A DNA stretch of 34,860 nucleotides from Bacteroidota bacterium (GTDB taxonomy: Bacteria > Bacteroidota > Bacteroidia > Chitinophagales > Chitinophagaceae), in NCBI GenBank assembly GCA_018267585.1, contig JAFDYE010000469.1, positions 1 to 34,860 of the forward strand. The letters are read 5' to 3'. Position numbers and translations under genes: made by a program. Positions within the stretch are counted from its first letter, which is position 1. Each line of letters opens with the position of its first letter. Shown here one piece after another: positions 32,589 through 34,860 of this stretch. The notes under the pieces are model-generated. The model had not been told where the DNA came from and made no database searches. It worked only from the letters and a program-made list of their open reading frames with translations.

Positions 32589-34319
32589 ATGTACATTTTA
32601 GGGATCAACGCTTATCACGCTGACTCGTCTGCCGCAATTTTTAAGGATGGGATCATGATCGCCGCTACTGAAGAAGAGCGTTTCCGCCGTATTAAGCACT
32701 GGGCGGGCTTTCCATCCCTTGCCGTTGAATTTTGTCTGCGCGAGGCCGGAATAAGCCTGTCGCAGGTAGACCATGTCGCCATAGGAAGGGACCCCTATGC
32801 CAAACTATCGAAGAAAATCCTGTTCATGTTAAAGAACCCGGGGGGCGGGTTGAAGGCTGTGGCTGACCGGCTGCAGAATGCAAAAGCCGTGTCTTCGCTG
32901 GAAACGGAGCTCAAATTGATCGACGGGGCCATCGACGAAAAGGCTTTCAGGGCCAGAATCCACCAGATCGAGCACCACCGCAGCCATCTGGCATCTGCAT
33001 TTTTTGCCTCTCCATTCGAGGAGGCGGCTTTGCTGTCCATCGACGGTTCGGGTGATTTTACAACAACGATGCTGGGTGTGGGGAAGGGCAACAAGATAAA
33101 CGTGCTCGACTCCGTGGATTTCCCTCATAGTGTCGGTCTCTTCTATACTGCTTTTACCCAGCTGCTTGGTTTTCCGCACTATGGAGACGAATACAAGGTC
33201 ATGGGGCTGGCTCCTTATGGCAAGCCGGAGCACGTGGATCGTCTACGGAGGGTGCTGGAGTTTCTGCCCAATGGCCTGTTCCGGCTGAGGCTGGAATACT
33301 TCCGGTCAGCCAAGAGCGGTATCGTCAGCTATGGGGATGACCATATCCCTGTCGTAGCGCCCCTGTATTCGTCCCGGATGGTGGAGGAGTTTGGCTCCGT
33401 ACGGGGAAAGGACGAGCCGCTGACGCAATATCATAAGGACCTGGCCGCTTCGGTCCAGCGGATAACCGAAGAGCTGATCTTCCACATTTTAACGCATCTG
33501 CACAAACGGACCGGCCTTTCGGCTGTTTGCATCGCAGGGGGCGTCGCGCAGAACTCTGTCGCCAATGGAAAGCTGACCAGGAATACGCCTTTTAAAAATA
33601 TTTATATTCCTTCGGCTGGACACGACGCCGGTATTTCGATGGGTGCTGCGCTATATGTATATAACCAGGTGCTCGATCAACCGCGTGCGGAACCTATCTG
33701 GTCTGCCTACACGGGGAGCCGGTTCGACAATGACGAGATCGAGGGGTATCTCCGGTCGCGGAATATCTCCTATACCCGATATACGGACGCGGAGCTTTAC
33801 GAAAAGGTGGCGGACCGCCTTATCGACGCCGGGGTCATCGGCTGGTTCAATGGGCGGGCCGAATTCGGTCCCCGCGCTCTCGGCGCCCGGTCAATACTGG
33901 CTGATCCGCGCCGTCAGGATGCCAAAGACCTGCTGAACAGCAAAATCAAGAGGCGGGAGAGTTTCCGGCCTTTTGCGCCCAGCATACTGAAAGAGTATGT
34001 CGGCGAATATTTCGAAGTTACGGACGTGGTGCCTTTCATGGAGAAAGTCTTTCCGATCCGGATGGAAAAGAGGCATCTGATACCTGCCGTGACCCATGCC
34101 GACGGTACCGGCCGTCTGCAGTCGGTAGACAAGCAGGTAAGTCCCCGGTACTATGGGCTCATTGATACTTTCCGTCAAAAGACCGGCATTCCGATCCTGC
34201 TGAATACTTCTTTTAACGAGAACGAGCCCATCGTAAACTCGCCGGAGCAGGCATTGGATTGCTTTCTGCGAACCAGCATGGATATGCTCGTCCTGGAAAA
34301 CTGCGTCATTACCCGATAA
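32589..34319 (+). CDS. NodU/CmcH-type carbamoyltransferase
   Basis: The 576-residue protein has the N-terminal ASKHA-like domain with NAYHADSSAAIF, TEEERFRRIKH and the metal-binding HHRSH (His129, His133). It then has SIDGSGDFTTT, and GVAQNSVANGKL. The C-terminal YrdC-like domain has FGPRALGARSILADPR and NTSFNENEPIV. Members such as NodU and TobZ transfer a carbamoyl group from carbamoyl phosphate, through carbamoyl-AMP, to sugar hydroxyls. Length is as expected. In this locus it probably carbamoylates a sugar of the repeat unit. It ends four bases before the next ATG. Confidence 0.95.
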   Translation: MYILGINAYHADSSAAIFKDGIMIAATEEERFRRIKHWAGFPSLAVEFCLREAGISLSQVDHVAIGRDPYAKLSKKILFMLKNPGGGLKAVADRLQNAKAVSSLETELKLIDGAIDEKAFRARIHQIEHHRSHLASAFFASPFEEAALLSIDGSGDFTTTMLGVGKGNKINVLDSVDFPHSVGLFYTAFTQLLGFPHYGDEYKVMGLAPYGKPEHVDRLRRVLEFLPNGLFRLRLEYFRSAKSGIVSYGDDHIPVVAPLYSSRMVEEFGSVRGKDEPLTQYHKDLAASVQRITEELIFHILTHLHKRTGLSAVCIAGGVAQNSVANGKLTRNTPFKNIYIPSAGHDAGISMGAALYVYNQVLDQPRAEPIWSAYTGSRFDNDEIEGYLRSRNISYTRYTDAELYEKVADRLIDAGVIGWFNGRAEFGPRALGARSILADPRRQDAKDLLNSKIKRRESFRPFAPSILKEYVGEYFEVTDVVPFMEKVFPIRMEKRHLIPAVTHADGTGRLQSVDKQVSPRYYGLIDTFRQKTGIPILLNTSFNENEPIVNSPEQALDCFLRTSMDMLVLENCVITR

Positions 34320-34323
34320 GCGA

Positions 34324-34860
34324 ATGAAGATATCGATTGTCACTGCCACCTATAACAGCGCAGCTACGGTGAGGGATACGCTTGTGTCCGTCAGTGGCCA
34401 GGGCCATTCCGATGTGGAGCATATCATCATCGATGGAGGGTCCCGGGACAATACGCTCGAGATCGTATCGGAATTTCCGCACGTCGCGAGGGTAGTCTCC
34501 GAGAAGGACAGGGGTATCTACGATGCGATGAACAAGGGCATCGCTCTGGCTTCGGGGGATGTCGTCGGTATATTGAATTCGGATGACGTGTACGCGGATG
34601 TCCTTGTCCTTTCTGAAGTGGCGAAGGCCTTTGAGGACCCTTCGGTCCAGGCCTTCTATGCCGACCTTCAATACGTCTATTCGGACGACCTCGACCGGAT
34701 CCAGCGGACCTGGAGGTCGGGCCCCTTCAAAATGAGTAATTTTTATTTCGGCTGGATGCCGCCCCACCCCACTTTTTTTGTCCGCCGGGAGGTTTATGAC
34801 CGCTGCGGTCTCTTCAATCTCGGGCTCCGTTCGGCGGCTGATTATGAATTGATGTTGCGA
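34324..34860 (+). CDS. Glycosyltransferase, GT2 (GT-A fold), N-terminal 179 codons
   Basis: The frame begins with ISIVTATYNSAATVRDTL, a GT2 opening, followed by HIIIDGGSRDNT and EKDRGIYDAMNKGI, and has the DxD-like metal site NSDD (about 88-91). The later PPHPTFFVRREVYDRCG and AADYELMLR match the acceptor-side part of the subgroup related to WcaA- and colanic acid-type enzymes. Coding continues past the window edge with no stop seen. It starts four bases after the carbamoyltransferase stop, so it belongs to the same operon. Confidence 0.92.
   Translation, partial: MKISIVTATYNSAATVRDTLVSVSGQGHSDVEHIIIDGGSRDNTLEIVSEFPHVARVVSEKDRGIYDAMNKGIALASGDVVGILNSDDVYADVLVLSEVAKAFEDPSVQAFYADLQYVYSDDLDRIQRTWRSGPFKMSNFYFGWMPPHPTFFVRREVYDRCGLFNLGLRSAADYELMLR

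Noticed and set aside
1-34860. CRISPR array, insertion sequence, tRNA or phage genes
   Set aside because: No regular repeat-spacer pattern, transposase, integrase, terminal inverted repeats or tRNA cloverleaf was seen on either strand.

Overview
The window reads as a chromosomal segment of a Bacteroidota bacterium, most plausibly of the Chitinophagaceae type. Four things point there. The export operon opens with a UpxY-type NusG paralogue. The Wza-like lipoprotein and the Wzc-like kinase have Bacteroidota features. One intergenic region carries an exact TAnnTTTG -7 promoter box. The flanking hybrid histidine kinase and Hpt protein are also typical. All genes but the first partial one are on the + strand. 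No tRNA, rRNA, insertion sequence or CRISPR array was seen.

Layout. (1) 1-2438: a divergent phosphorelay pair, a partial Hpt-domain protein (-) and a membrane hybrid histidine kinase (+). (2) 2439-5209: a 578-bp intergenic region with a promoter, a structured RNA, two intrinsic terminators and a 40-codon ORF, then a TROVE (Ro60-like) RNA-binding protein and a small membrane protein. (3) 5210-34860: a long, nearly gap-free exopolysaccharide/capsule operon. It starts with a leader and a NusG-like antiterminator, then Wza-like export lipoprotein, Wzc-like tyrosine kinase, Wzx flippase, a methyltransferase, a UDP-HexNAc 2-epimerase, seven GT4-like glycosyltransferases, a HisH/HisF pair, a WbpD-like acetyltransferase, a WbpB-like dehydrogenase, an O-acyltransferase, a WbpG-like amidotransferase, a FemAB-like protein, a large secreted LamG plus hydrolase-like protein, a Wzy-like polymerase, a polysaccharide deacetylase-like protein, a carbamoyltransferase and a GT2 enzyme cut by the window end.

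How the genes work together. The wecB/wbpI-like, wbpB, wbpD, wbpG, hisH2 and hisF2 genes match most of the Pseudomonas aeruginosa O-antigen route to UDP-ManNAc(3NAm)A, an acetamidino mannuronic acid. The first dehydrogenase (WbpA) and the aminotransferase (WbpE) are not in the window. The glycosyltransferases would build a lipid-linked repeat unit, Wzx would flip it, the Wzy-like protein polymerise it, and the Wza/Wzc-like pair export it. Methyl, acyl, carbamoyl and deacetyl decorations are all suggested by the gene content. Many genes overlap by 1 to 50 nt, which supports one translationally coupled transcript.

The least ordinary region is 2531-3016. A promoter leads into a compact foldable RNA that ends in a terminator. 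That terminator has a competing upstream pairing partner, and the whole lies upstream of a Ro60-like gene. It may be a non-coding RNA (6S-like or Y-RNA-like) or an attenuator.
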